64,000 nt of DNA, from contig CAWBFD010000003.1 in assembly GCA_963788115.1 (NCBI GenBank), positions 1-64,000 of the forward strand. Direction: 5' to 3'. This DNA comes from CAWBFD01 sp963788115. Lineage in GTDB: Bacteria; Actinomycetota; Thermoleophilia; Solirubrobacterales; 70-9. Below are positions 41,986-49,922 of the stretch, in pieces (position 1 is the stretch's first letter; every line of letters starts with the position of its first letter). The notes below the pieces were generated by a model that did not search any database, was not told the DNA's origin, and saw only the letters and a program-made list of their open reading frames with translations. The translations under genes and the position numbers were made by a program.

Positions 41986-42797
41986 GCGATGCGGGCGCGC
42001 CGCTCGCCGGATCGATTCGCGGCCACGATCTCGGCTTGCCGCTCGGGCACCGGCGGGATGTCCTCGACCAGGGCGGTGACGAATGCCTCCTCAGAATCAA
42101 ATGCGAGCGCTCGGTTGTGGCGGCGCTCGAAGCCGATCGTCGAGGTCGGGTTGCCGGAGAGGCCCCGCCCGCAGACGGAGCCGGAGTAGTGGGCGGGGTA
42201 GAGCAGGAGGTGGTCGGGCAGCCCCAGCAGCCGCTCGGTCAGCGATCGATACAGCAGCCGGGCCATCCCCTCGACGGTGTGCTCGTTGCCGGCGTGCAGA
42301 TCGGGGCGGCCCGCGTCCCCGATCAGGAGCGCGTCCCCGGTTAGGACCATCCACGGCTCCTCGCCGCGGCGGTGGTCGGTCACCATGTAGGCGTGGTGGG
42401 CGGCAGCATGGCCCGGAGTCGCGATGGCCTGGATTACCGTGTTTCCGAGCTTCACGAGCTCGCGGTCGGCGAGCGGATGATGGTCGAACTCGGCGCCCGA
42501 GTCGGCCGGCAAATACGCCCGCGCGCCGGTGCGCTCGACCAGCTCCGGCAGCCCCGAGAAATGGTCCGCCTGGATGTGCGTCTCGAGCACAGCAGCGATT
42601 CGGGAGCCTTGTGCCTCGGCGGCGGCGACGTAGTCGTCGACCAAGTCCGCGTGCGCGTCCACCACCGCCAGCTCGCCCGCGGTATTGCAGCCGAAGAGAT
42701 AGGAGGCGCAGGCGGCCTCGTCGTTCAGGAGCTGGCGAAAGAGCATGCTGGGAACCGTAGACCGGTCGGTCCCCGACTCCAAGGGCGCATCGGACAT
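41982..42797 (-). CDS. MBL-fold hydrolase, persulfide-dioxygenase-like
   Basis: This 271-aa metallo-beta-lactamase fold protein has the metal motif THIQADHFSG, later PGHAAAHH and LTGDALLIGDAGRPDL, as in ETHE1-type persulfide dioxygenases and related glyoxalase II-like enzymes. A C-terminal YPAHYSGSVCG supplies another His. A divergent rhodanese gene lies next to it, a frequent partner in sulfide detoxification. The start may be 42797 or 42746. Confidence 0.87.
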   Translation of the reverse strand: MSDAPLESGTDRSTVPSMLFRQLLNDEAACASYLFGCNTAGELAVVDAHADLVDDYVAAAEAQGSRIAAVLETHIQADHFSGLPELVERTGARAYLPADSGAEFDHHPLADRELVKLGNTVIQAIATPGHAAAHHAYMVTDHRRGEEPWMVLTGDALLIGDAGRPDLHAGNEHTVEGMARLLYRSLTERLLGLPDHLLLYPAHYSGSVCGRGLSGNPTSTIGFERRHNRALAFDSEEAFVTALVEDIPPVPERQAEIVAANRSGERRARIA

Positions 42798-42877
42798 GCT
42801 GGCCATTCCGGGAGGGCATGAGTCTGAGCCCTTGCGCTCAAGGGCGGGCTGCCTTTAGGATCGGCCCTGACCGAACC

Positions 42878-43267
42878 GTGAGCTTGGGGGGCCATACGAG
42901 CGTCGACGAGTTGGTGGCAGCGGCCCGCGCACAGCTGCGTCGCCTGACACCCGAGGAGGCGGCGAGCGCGATCGGCGAGGGGGCGGTTCTGGTCGACATC
43001 CGCTCGGAGTCGCAGCGGGGTCGGGACGGCGTCATCCCCGATTCGCCCTTCGTCCCGAGGAACGTCCTCGAATGGCGACTGGACCCCACATGCCCGCAGG
43101 CTTCGCCAGAGCTGGCCCAGGCGGAGAGCCCCGTCATCGTCATCTGTGACGAGGGCTACCAGTCGAGCCTCGCCGCCGCGACGCTGCGGCGCTTCGGCGT
43201 CGATGCCACCGATGTGACCGGCGGCTTCAAGGCATGGCGCGAGGCCGGGCTGCCAATCAGCCGCTGA
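42878..43267 (+). CDS. Rhodanese-domain protein
   Basis: This 129-aa single rhodanese domain (EAASAIGEGAVLVDIRSESQRGRDGVIPDSPFVPRNVLEWRLDP) has the active-site Cys in VIVICDEGYQSSLAA. It would move sulfane sulfur between small thiols. I chose the GTG at 42878 because a TAGGAT -10 element lies at 42856-42861. A longer frame from 42818 would start before that promoter. It is divergent from the persulfide-dioxygenase-like gene. Confidence 0.87.
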   Translation: MSLGGHTSVDELVAAARAQLRRLTPEEAASAIGEGAVLVDIRSESQRGRDGVIPDSPFVPRNVLEWRLDPTCPQASPELAQAESPVIVICDEGYQSSLAAATLRRFGVDATDVTGGFKAWREAGLPISR

Positions 43268-43661
43268 CGTCCGCCGGGACGTTCAGCTGCTGGGCCAGGC
43301 TCGCGGCGTCGTAAATCGTCCAGTCCTCCGCGATCCGCCCGTCAACGAAGCGACTGATCGTCATCCCGGAAATCTCGACCTCACGCCCTTCCGCGGTCAC
43401 GCCCTTCATGATCCAGCGCGTCGCGACGCGATCTGCCTCCGCGACCTGGTCGTCGATCGCAATCTCGAGCGCGGGAAACGTCTCCCGGTAGAGCGCGACC
43501 GACTGCCTGACGCCATCCAACCCACGGAATTCGATCGCGTTGACGTGGTCGACGAAATCCTCGCGGTAACACTCGGCCGCGCTATCGAGGTCGGCCCCGA
43601 TGCAGATCTCCTCAAGCGCCCGCCGGGCGGTCGTCTTATGGCGTTCCTCGCTGCTTTCCAT
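43257..43661 (-). CDS. SnoaL-like ester cyclase family protein
   Basis: This 134-aa protein of the SnoaL/polyketide-cyclase-like family (RRALEEICIGADLDSAAECYREDFVDHVN, RQSVALYRETFPALEIAIDD, RWIMKGVTAEGREVEISGM) probably has a general base in the His-x-Asn strand. It overlaps the LysR gene end by 26 bp and the rhodanese stop by 11 bp. Its start at 43661 (MESSEERHK) fits the family. Confidence 0.83.
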   Translation of the reverse strand: MESSEERHKTTARRALEEICIGADLDSAAECYREDFVDHVNAIEFRGLDGVRQSVALYRETFPALEIAIDDQVAEADRVATRWIMKGVTAEGREVEISGMTISRFVDGRIAEDWTIYDAASLAQQLNVPADVSG

Positions 43662-44613
43662 TGGAACCTTCCTCGATCGTGCAGCCGGCAATCGTGACGG
43701 CGCAGCAGTCGCAGAGACTGGCAATGAACGCGCGCTCAGACGGCGTCAGATCGCGATCGTTGGGAAGCAGGAGATGAATTGAGCGCCGCATCGGCTCGCC
43801 GCCCTCGATTCGGAAGCTCACGACCTCACCGCGCTCGATCTCGTCGGTGACAACGAGCTTGCTGACGAAGCCGACGCCGAGCCCTGCCTGCACCGAGCGC
43901 TTGATCGCCTCGTTGGAGTCGAGCTCCCAGCGGTTTGTCGGGTGGTAGGCGGAGCGCGCCATATACCGCTCGGCAACCGCCCGCGTGCTTGAGCCTTGCT
44001 CGCGGACGAGCAGCGTCCAGCGCTCGAGCTCCGACACCGGCGCCCTACCCCGACTCAGCTTGATCCGGCCCGGCGCCGCGATGCCGACCAGCTCGTCGTC
44101 CAGAAATGGCTCGGCGCGGACGCCAGCGGGCAGCTCGGTCTCGCCGGCGATGCCGAGCGAGAACTCACGCTTGGCGACTCGGTCCGCCACCCAGGCACTG
44201 GAGCCGATCGCGATGTCGACGTCGACGCCGGGATGCTTGGTGGCGAAGCACTGCAGGATCGACGGAAGCACGTACGCCCCTGACGTCGTGGAAGCGGCGA
44301 GCGCGAGCGTCCCCGTCTCGGCACCGCGGAGCGCATCGAGCTCCTGCTGGAGACCCTGCAACGTGTCGAGGACGCGGGCGGCGTGAGTGACCACGACCTC
44401 GCCGGCTTCCGTCACACGGCTGGCGCGGCCGTTGCGCTCGACCAGTTTCTCGCCTACCGCTGCCTCCAGCGTCTTGAGCTGCTTCGTGGCCGATGGCTGG
44501 CTAATCCGGCAAGCCTCGGCCGCGGCCGAGATCGAGCCGCGCCGATCGACCTCGACCAGCAGCCGAAGCCGGGCCGGATCGAGTGCGTCAACTATGCCGG
44601 TGGGGAAAGCCAT
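43636..44613 (-). CDS. LysR-family transcriptional regulator
   Basis: This 325-aa protein has the N-terminal LysR helix-turn-helix (LRLLVEVDRRGSISAAAEACRISQPSATKQLKTLEAAVGEKLVER) followed by the periplasmic-binding-like effector domain. It is divergent from the ArsM-like methyltransferase, and the 94-bp spacer probably holds its binding sites. A late CDCCAVTIAGC stretch near the C-terminus is Cys-rich and unusual for LysR proteins. Confidence 0.92.
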   Translation of the reverse strand: MAFPTGIVDALDPARLRLLVEVDRRGSISAAAEACRISQPSATKQLKTLEAAVGEKLVERNGRASRVTEAGEVVVTHAARVLDTLQGLQQELDALRGAETGTLALAASTTSGAYVLPSILQCFATKHPGVDVDIAIGSSAWVADRVAKREFSLGIAGETELPAGVRAEPFLDDELVGIAAPGRIKLSRGRAPVSELERWTLLVREQGSSTRAVAERYMARSAYHPTNRWELDSNEAIKRSVQAGLGVGFVSKLVVTDEIERGEVVSFRIEGGEPMRRSIHLLLPNDRDLTPSERAFIASLCDCCAVTIAGCTIEEGSNGKQRGTP

Positions 44614-44707
44614 CTATACGACGATTGGCCTAGCAGAATAGACGCTGGGGAACTAGGTTGATCGGCGAGGCCGAATGCGCTGATCGAGTGATCCAGGAGG
44701 AGAGGAC

Positions 44708-45487
44708 ATGGAGCAGTCCACACAGGCCACCGTCGACGTCGAGGAGCTCGAGGTCAAGGTCAAGGACATGTACCGCCATGTGGCCACCGAGCCGCAGGGC
44801 GACTACCACTTCGAACTCGGACGCTCGCTGGCCCAGCGCCTCGGCTACCCAGCCGATGTGCTCGACCGGATCCCCGCAGGTGCGGTCGAGTCATTCGCCG
44901 GCGTCGGCTTCTTCTTCGACCTCGCATCACTGCAACCGGGCGAGAGCGTTATCGACCTCGGCAGCGGCTCGGGGATGGACGTCTTCTTCGCTGCGACCGA
45001 GGTCGGGACCCCTGGCACCGTCGTCGGCGTCGACTTCACGCTCGAGCAGCTCGACAAGGCGCGTCGGTTGGCCGAGAAGGCAGGGTTCGATCAGGTCGAG
45101 CTGCGCGAAGGGCGGATCGAGGATCTGCCTGCCGAGGACGCCACTTGCGACTGCGTGATCTCGAACGGCGTGATCAATCTCGCCCCCGACAAGGGCCGCG
45201 TGTTCGGCGAGGCCGCCAGGGTGCTGAAACCGGGCGGTCGGCTGGCGATCGCCGACATCGTCAGCGAGCAGCAGCTGAGGGAGTCGATCGTCTGCGACGC
45301 GGACCTGTGGGCGTCGTGCATCGGCGGCGCCGCCCAGCAGGACGCCTACCAGGAGGCGATCGGCGCAGCCGGCTTCAGCGTCCAGGAGCTGCGGGAGAAT
45401 CCGTACGAGTTCATCTCGGATCGGGCGCGCGACGCAAGCGTCAAGTACGGCGTCAGGAGCATCTCGCTACTCGCAACGAAGATCTGA
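44708..45487 (+). CDS. Methyltransferase, arsenite-methyltransferase-like
   Basis: This 259-aa SAM methyltransferase has motif I VIDLGSGSGMDVFFAA, VVGVDFT, and CDCVISNGVINLAPDK with ADLWASCIGGA. The Cys in CDCVISNGV and in SCIGGA sit where ArsM proteins carry arsenic-binding Cys, but the first ArsM Cys is not clear. The assignment to arsenite methylation is therefore tentative. The ATG has AGGAGGAGAGGAC upstream. The neighbouring divergent LysR gene may regulate it. Confidence 0.82.
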   Translation: MEQSTQATVDVEELEVKVKDMYRHVATEPQGDYHFELGRSLAQRLGYPADVLDRIPAGAVESFAGVGFFFDLASLQPGESVIDLGSGSGMDVFFAATEVGTPGTVVGVDFTLEQLDKARRLAEKAGFDQVELREGRIEDLPAEDATCDCVISNGVINLAPDKGRVFGEAARVLKPGGRLAIADIVSEQQLRESIVCDADLWASCIGGAAQQDAYQEAIGAAGFSVQELRENPYEFISDRARDASVKYGVRSISLLATKI

Positions 45488-45503
45488 ACCAAGGCAGTTC
45501 TCG

Positions 45504-45650
45504 GTGGTGCTGGTCGCGTTCGCTCTCGACCACATCTCCTCGCCGCCCGCCCGGGTATTCGAGGTGGGTTGTGGCTGCGGAGAGCTGGCGTTGAGATCGG
45601 CAGACGCCGACCATCGGATCACGGCCATCGATCCCGATGCCGCTTTCCGC
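45504..45650 (+). pseudogene. Methyltransferase N-terminal fragment
   Basis: Forty-odd codons match the start of a SAM methyltransferase (FALDHISSPPARVFEVGCGCGELALRSADA, RITAIDPDA). The similarity then stops and unrelated sequence follows. It lies 16 bp after the ArsM-like gene and is probably a truncated relic. Confidence 0.6.
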
Positions 45651-45771
45651 ACAGTGGGCGTCTCGTGGCGGCCACGCCACACGCCCTTCATGGACGACGA
45701 CGAGCACTCCAGGTGGGCTCGCCCTCGCTTCCGCAAGTGCGTGGTCCCGGCGCTTGTCGCGCTGCTCATCG

Positions 45772-45788
45772 TCGCGCGAAGCGGGAGC
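45772..45788. repeat. REP-like half-palindrome
   Basis: TCGCGCGAAGCGGGAGC is identical in core to the hairpins at 50672 and 56084. The left arm is degenerate here. Confidence 0.5.
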
Positions 45789-45921
45789 GCGCCGACGACC
45801 AGTCACCCGGGCGCCCCACCGGCATCGCCCTCGCCGCACTCAGTCTCGCCCTCGCCCAGCTCACCGCCTCGGACTTATGGTTCAGCCCGGGGCCCCAAGC
45901 TTCTGGAAAGGAGCGCGTGTT

Positions 45922-46458
45922 ATGAGCACCGACACTGGCAAGGTGGTCGTGAACAGGGCGATGTCGCTTGACGGCTTCATCGCCGGTCCCGGCCACACGA
46001 TGGACTGGATCTTCGATTTCCTGACCGCGGACGCATTCCCTGAAGTCATGGCGGCCACTGGTGCGATGCTTATCGGCCGGGGTACCTACGAGGTTGCCAA
46101 GCAGATGCCCGACGAGGAGCGCACCTACGAGGGCGGAGCCGAGTTTGTCCTCACCCACGAGCCACCCGACAAGCCGGACCCGAACGTCACATTCCTCACC
46201 TGTGACATCGCGGAAGCCGTCGCCACGGCGCTAAGGGCCGCGGGCGGTAAGAACCTGGAGATCCTCGGCGCCGACCTGGCCAGCCAGTGCCTGCAGCGAG
46301 GGCTCGTCGACGAGATCCTGGTCTATGTCCTACCGGTGCTCTTGGGCGACGGGGTCCGCTTTTCGACCCCGACCCTCCACAGGATCGACCTCGAACCATT
46401 CAGCAACACCCAGTCGGGCGCCGTCACCATGCTCCGCTTCCGCGTGCCTCGCGCCTAG
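45922..46458 (+). CDS. Dihydrofolate reductase (RibD C-terminal) family protein
   Basis: This 178-aa protein has the family start NRAMSLDGFIAGPGHTMDW, LIGRGTYEV and the cofactor motif LEILGADLASQCLQRGLVDEI. It is the second RibD-type reductase in the window. The ATG at 45922 has GGAAAGGAG upstream. The substrate is unknown. Confidence 0.87.
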   Translation: MSTDTGKVVVNRAMSLDGFIAGPGHTMDWIFDFLTADAFPEVMAATGAMLIGRGTYEVAKQMPDEERTYEGGAEFVLTHEPPDKPDPNVTFLTCDIAEAVATALRAAGGKNLEILGADLASQCLQRGLVDEILVYVLPVLLGDGVRFSTPTLHRIDLEPFSNTQSGAVTMLRFRVPRA

Positions 46459-46735
46459 AGCGTGCTCTAACTCGCGATCCGAAACCAGCGTCATCGTCGA
46501 GGCCTACCGCTCTCTCGTGGAGGTGTGCCCGCAGCGCAGCGCACCGCTGCGCTGCGGCGCCGTCCGCTCTTCCCAGCACCAGACCGGAGCTTCTGGGTTT
46601 CGCGCATTGCGGGAGCGCGCCGCGCGTTAGCCGGACTCTCGCTGATCGTCCGAGCCAGGTGTGTACAGGGCACAACACAGGCCTCCTGCTTTCGACCGAA
46701 GCGGGGAGTTCCTATGTCGCGAGATACTGCGACCG

Positions 46736-47230
46736 ATGCCGGGCGCCGTTTTTGCCGAGCACCTCGGGCCGAGTCAGTTCTCACGCCTCATCTACGGCGC
46801 AATCATCGGACTCGCGCTGACGGTTGGGCTCGAACACGAGGAGCCGGCTCCGGGGGTTATGGCCGGAACGCTCATCGCAACAGGGGTCGCCGTCGGGCTT
46901 ACCGAGTTGTACAGCGAGTTCCTCGGGACGGAGGTCGGAACGCGTCGACGGGTCGACCGCGCGCGCTTCCGCGAGATGGCGGCGAACGCCGTGGCCGTGA
47001 CCTTCGGCGCCAGCTTTCCTGCGATCTTCTTCGTGCTCGCGGCGGCCGGGGCCGTGGAGATTGATGCCGCGTTCGAGGTCGCCAAATGGTCTGGCCTTCC
47101 ACTCACCGCCTTCTACGGGTTCTCCGCCGCGCGCCTCCGTGGTGAGGCACGGCCGGCGGCGCTCTTCCAGGCCGCCGTGGTGGGAATGATCGGAGGGCTC
47201 CTTATCGCGTTCAAGGCGCTGCTGCACTGA
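46736..47230 (+). CDS. Four-helix membrane protein
   Basis: This 164-aa protein has four to five hydrophobic segments (SRLIYGAIIGLALTVGL, VMAGTLIATGVAVGLTELYSEFLG, AVAVTFGASFPAIFFVLAAAG, AVVGMIGGLLIAFKALL). An E-x-x-S-E motif in the second helix recalls VIT/CCC1-like or DUF-type small membrane proteins, without a firm match. The ATG at 46736 was preferred to 46661. Confidence 0.65.
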   Translation: MPGAVFAEHLGPSQFSRLIYGAIIGLALTVGLEHEEPAPGVMAGTLIATGVAVGLTELYSEFLGTEVGTRRRVDRARFREMAANAVAVTFGASFPAIFFVLAAAGAVEIDAAFEVAKWSGLPLTAFYGFSAARLRGEARPAALFQAAVVGMIGGLLIAFKALLH

Positions 47231-47500
47231 CGCCAGCCGGGCTCCCACGCGTCTGCTCCCCGCTGGGCTAGCCCTCGATCTTCGTCCAACGGAGTAGCGA
47301 GGACGAGGTGACTGCTTTCGTCCAGAGGAGTGACGGCGCGCGGTCGATACGCCTGGCGCTCGTCCGCAGCAGGCACGTGAGCACTCGGCGGCTGAGGGTC
47401 CCATTGGACGGCCCAATCCTCCGCGAAAGTCAGAGCTACTCAGAGCCACTGAAAGCGCAGGGAACGCGAAGAAGCAAACCAGCGGCACCCCTTCACGCTA

Positions 47501-47557
47501 ATAGCGCGTTCGGCTGGGGCCGAAAGGTCGCTGGTACAAATCCAGTCGCCCCGACTA
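47501..47557 (+). pseudogene. Degenerate tRNA-Pro 3' half (attachment-site relic)
   Basis: An anticodon arm (TTCGG, loop CTGGGG, CCGAA; GGG would read Pro), variable loop AGGTC, T arm (GCTGG-TACAAAT-CCAGT) and 3' acceptor strand CGCCCCG plus A are present in order. The 5' acceptor strand is missing, the anticodon loop is one base short and the T-loop has TAC instead of TTC. It is therefore not a working tRNA. A 3' tRNA half is the usual remnant of integrase-mediated insertion. Confidence 0.65.
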
Positions 47558-47640
47558 TCAGGATCGTGGCTGACACCGCGTCGCCACGCACGAGTCAAGC
47601 GCATATCCCCGCACTGCTCCGCGCACGGTCGCACGCGATC

Positions 47641-47685
47641 CAGTAGCACGGCAGTAGCACGGAATTGCCCCAGGCAGTAGCACGG
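47641..47685 (+). repeat. Three copies of CAGTAGCACGG
   Basis: Copies at 47641-47651, 47652-47662 and 47675-47685 are identical. The first two are adjacent and the third follows a 12-nt spacer. They lie 84 bp downstream of the tRNA relic, where integrase arm-type sites would be expected. Confidence 0.7.
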
Positions 47686-48154
47686 GGCCGAAGACTTCCG
47701 GGGCGCCAATCAGCGCCCTCGCGTTCGGAGCGTTCGAGACCGGCAACCCGCCGGGGGCTCACCTCCGACGCATAGAAAACGGACCCGACGCAAAACTTCG
47801 TTCCCCGTGCGATCGAGTCCGTCATAGGACCGTAGCAGCACGGTCGGGCAACCCGGCGCCATTGACGGTTTGTAGCCGAAGGTCGGGACGGCGGAACACA
47901 AGCACCCCCAGACCTAGTGACCGTCCGCGTGGCGAGAGCCAGGGCAGGGGAGGCGAAGCCGCGAGAGCGGCTGCGGTGTAAAGCGCGACCTGGGAACGCC
48001 CGAGCCTCCCGTCGAGAGACTTTGTGAACCAGAGACCTCAGTCCCGCCGGGGACCCTCGACTGACTGCTTCCCCGAGAGGGGGGCAGTTTGTCCCCAAGG
48101 TGTCCTCGAACCCATCGGGGTTGAGGGAGAGCCACCCCGCTCGAAAGGGAACCA

Positions 48155-48408
48155 ATGACGGAGAAAGCGAAGCGCATCCCTGAGACCCCCGAGGAGATTC
48201 AGCTCTGTGTGCCGACGAAGGCCTCGCCGCCTTCCTCCACCTGGCGAAGCTCTACTCGAAGGGCGGCACCGAGCCCCTCACCGGGGAGATCGTCAAGTTC
48301 GACGACGACCTGGTGCGCTGGACCCTGGCCGCCGCTGTGGTCGCCGTCGTGCGCGAGGCCAAGGCCGACGCGGCGCTGATCAACTCGGCCAACCCGACGC
48401 TGAACTGA
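48155..48408 (+). pseudogene. Small hypothetical gene, frameshifted
   Basis: The ATG at 48155 opens MTEKAKRIPETPEEIQLC, but the frame then turns into low-complexity Pro/Ser/Arg. In another frame the sequence continues naturally as LCADEGLAAFLHLAKLYSKGG and ends INSANPTLN at a TGA at 48406-48408. A 2-nt slip in TGTGTG (about 48209) explains this. No family is recognised. The downstream genes at 48424 and 48690 look like part of the same small-gene cluster. Confidence 0.6.
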
Positions 48409-48410
48409 GG

Positions 48411-48416
48411 TAGGGT
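48411..48416 (+). promoter_or_regulatory. -10 element of a leaderless promoter (twin 1)
   Basis: TAGGGT, then CGGCAGT, then the ATG at 48424. The stretch TGAGGTAGGGTCGGCAG is identical before the gene at 48690. Confidence 0.6.
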
Positions 48417-48423
48417 CGGCAGT

Positions 48424-48651
48424 ATGGCCGAGGTCGAGATCAACGCGGTGATCACCCTCATCGACGACAAGGCGATGCACGTGCAGGACACGGTGGGGCA
48501 GATCGACGGCGCGATCCGGGAGGCGACCAATCCGCGCATCCCGCTGATCAAGGTCACAGACCCGCGCGGGCATGAGGTCTGGATCAACGCCGACCACATT
48601 CGCTCGGTCGAGGCGTACGACCCAACCGAGCCACTGGTGCACTGGGACTGA
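48424..48651 (+). CDS. Small hypothetical protein
   Basis: This 75-aa acidic protein (MAEVEINAVITLIDDKAMHVQ...HEVWINADHIRSVEAY) has a beta-rich pattern. The last half resembles short single-stranded-binding or SH3-like phage proteins only loosely. It is transcribed from a leaderless promoter shared in sequence with the next gene. No family is assigned. Confidence 0.6.
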   Translation: MAEVEINAVITLIDDKAMHVQDTVGQIDGAIREATNPRIPLIKVTDPRGHEVWINADHIRSVEAYDPTEPLVHWD

Positions 48652-48676
48652 TAGCTGGCCTCAGAGTGAGCTGAGG

Positions 48677-48682
48677 TAGGGT
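48677..48682 (+). promoter_or_regulatory. -10 element of a leaderless promoter (twin 2)
   Basis: TAGGGT, then 7 nt, then the ATG at 48690. It is the same 17-nt block as before the gene at 48424. Confidence 0.6.
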
Positions 48683-48689
48683 CGGCAGC

Positions 48690-48947
48690 ATGGCCGATGT
48701 CGCACCACCGGACCCGTGGCCGTTCGCTTCCGCAGGCCCGGAAGCCGGTAACCGTGGCCGACTGCTCTTCGGCAGTCTGGTCCAGGCCTTCGCCGAGGCG
48801 CTCGCCCGCCATGACATCCACGGGGCCGTCGTGGTTCTGAACAACAGCATCGGGGCGCTAGACGAGGACGACCTTCGCAAGGTCGTGTACTTCGCGGTGG
48901 GCTTGGAGGCCGCGAACCAACTCGGGCTGCCTCGAGACGACGACTAG
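48690..48947 (+). CDS. Small hypothetical protein
   Basis: This 85-aa protein (NRGRLLFGSLVQAFAEALARHDIHGAVVVLNNSIGALDEDDLRKVVYFAVGLEAANQLG) is mainly helical after a Pro-rich start. Codon use is normal and the start is fixed by the leaderless promoter. No family is recognised. It is a probable mobile-element gene by position. Confidence 0.55.
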   Translation: MADVAPPDPWPFASAGPEAGNRGRLLFGSLVQAFAEALARHDIHGAVVVLNNSIGALDEDDLRKVVYFAVGLEAANQLGLPRDDD

Positions 48948-49070
48948 AGGGGGCATTCGCTTGGCCCCGCGGGGTTGAACGAACCGAGGGGCGACGTAGC
49001 CGAATCGGCAAGGGCGCCCGCCGGCCTCGGCCGCAGCGGGGCGCCTGAGGTAGGGCCGGTCCAAATCCGC

Positions 49071-49123
49071 AATGCGTTGCGAATTGGGCAATGCATTGCC
49101 CAACCACATGATTGGCGCCAATC
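49071..49123. promoter_or_regulatory. Array of three palindromes
   Basis: Near-palindrome CGCAATGCGTTGCG (49069-49082), a perfect 20-bp palindrome TTGGGCAATGCATTGCCCAA (49084-49103) and a perfect 14-bp palindrome GATTGGCGCCAATC (49110-49123) lie within 55 bp. This is about 40 bp upstream of the next coding sequence and looks like a set of operators for dimeric regulators. Confidence 0.65.
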
Positions 49124-49162
49124 ACCTGGCCAAATCCGAGCATGCGAGTAGGTTGAACCTCG

Positions 49163-49545
49163 ATGAGCAAGCGAGAGCCTCTCTCCGACCTGGTCGCGGC
49201 GATGCAGGTGAAGGCGGCGAGGAACTGATAGCGAGCGAGTGGTCCGAGCACGTTCCCTTCCTCACGGCTGGCGAGCACCGGATCCTGGCGGCGGCGTTGA
49301 GGGCCGCCGAGGACCAGGTGATCGTCCCCGACGACGAGGTCGCAACCCGGATCGCCTTCGACCATCTGCATGAGGCGGGCTGGCTGGACCACCGGGCTTC
49401 CGACGGCGACGTGTGGGACGCCAACGGAAATCTGCGGACCGAGCTCGGCCTCCCTGACGAGATCGTGGTCGGCTACCTAGCCAGCGTGAAACTGCGCGAG
49501 ACGCCCTGGGCTCAGACGCTCATCGACAACCCGTTCCCGGACTGA
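49163..49545 (+). pseudogene. Hypothetical gene, probably frameshifted near its start
   Basis: The ATG at 49163 opens MSKREPLSDLVAAMQVKAARN and stops at 49226. In another frame a longer and natural-looking chain (ELIASEWSEHVPFLTAGEHRILAAALRAAEDQVIVPDDEVATRIAFDHLHEAGWLDH) continues to 49545. One indel around 49220 would join them. The domain is helical and acidic with no recognised family. If the gene is intact instead, it must use a TTG at 49153. Confidence 0.45.
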
Positions 49546-49922
49546 GCGCCGAGTTTTTGACCCTCGCTCTCTAAGACCGCTGGGCTACCGGAGCGTGTGA
49601 GCAGAAAAGCACGCTGAGTGGTGAGTGCGCGTGTGCGCAGGGTGGAGAGCCTTCCCCCGCGGCGGACTTCCCCGAGCCCGCCACTGGCCCCGCAGTCGAT
49701 CCCGTTCGCCGAGAGCAATCTGGCCTCGTCGCGTAATGCGTGGTCGGCCTGCGTCTGCTCTTTAGCCAGGATTGTTGGCCGCAGGGCCAGTAGAGACAGC
49801 TTACTCCGTTGAGTTGGTTTGTGCGGATCAGCGCATGCACGAAGGGACCAAACCCCCGATGACCCTCTCCACAGGCCGTTAGATCGGCGCACATCGCGCC
49901 AGATTCGCCGAAAGGAGGCGAG
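49546..49922. other. Intergenic region with tRNA-like 5' end
   Basis: No gene is seen in 377 bp. On the minus strand about 49595-49550, GCTCCGGTAGCCCAGCGG.. looks like the acceptor and D arm of a tRNA, but the anticodon arm does not form and there is no T arm. It is probably a phage or attachment relic. The last 10 bp contain GAAAGGAGG before the terminase relic. Confidence 0.35.

Larger units (their letters stand above)
47231..48154. other. Gene-poor junction region
   Basis: No protein gene is credible in these 924 bp. They hold a degenerate tRNA 3' half (47501-47557), three copies of an 11-nt repeat (47641-47685) and otherwise anonymous sequence up to the frameshifted ORF at 48155. This is probably one edge of a mobile element. 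Confidence 0.5.

Noticed and set aside
47595..48155. 186-codon minus-strand frame through the junction region
   Set aside because: It crosses the 11-nt repeats and has no domain or coding-like composition.
48955..49075. tRNA-Leu-like stretch (GTAGCCGAATCGGCAAGGGC, later GTCCAAATCC)
   Set aside because: The D-arm is suggestive, but acceptor strands do not pair and the anticodon arm cannot be built. It may be a phage tRNA relic but is not supportable as a gene.
49550..49595. tRNA 5' half on the minus strand
   Set aside because: The acceptor and D-arm look plausible, but the D stem has a mismatch, the anticodon arm fails and the 3' half is absent. It is mentioned only in the intergenic entry.
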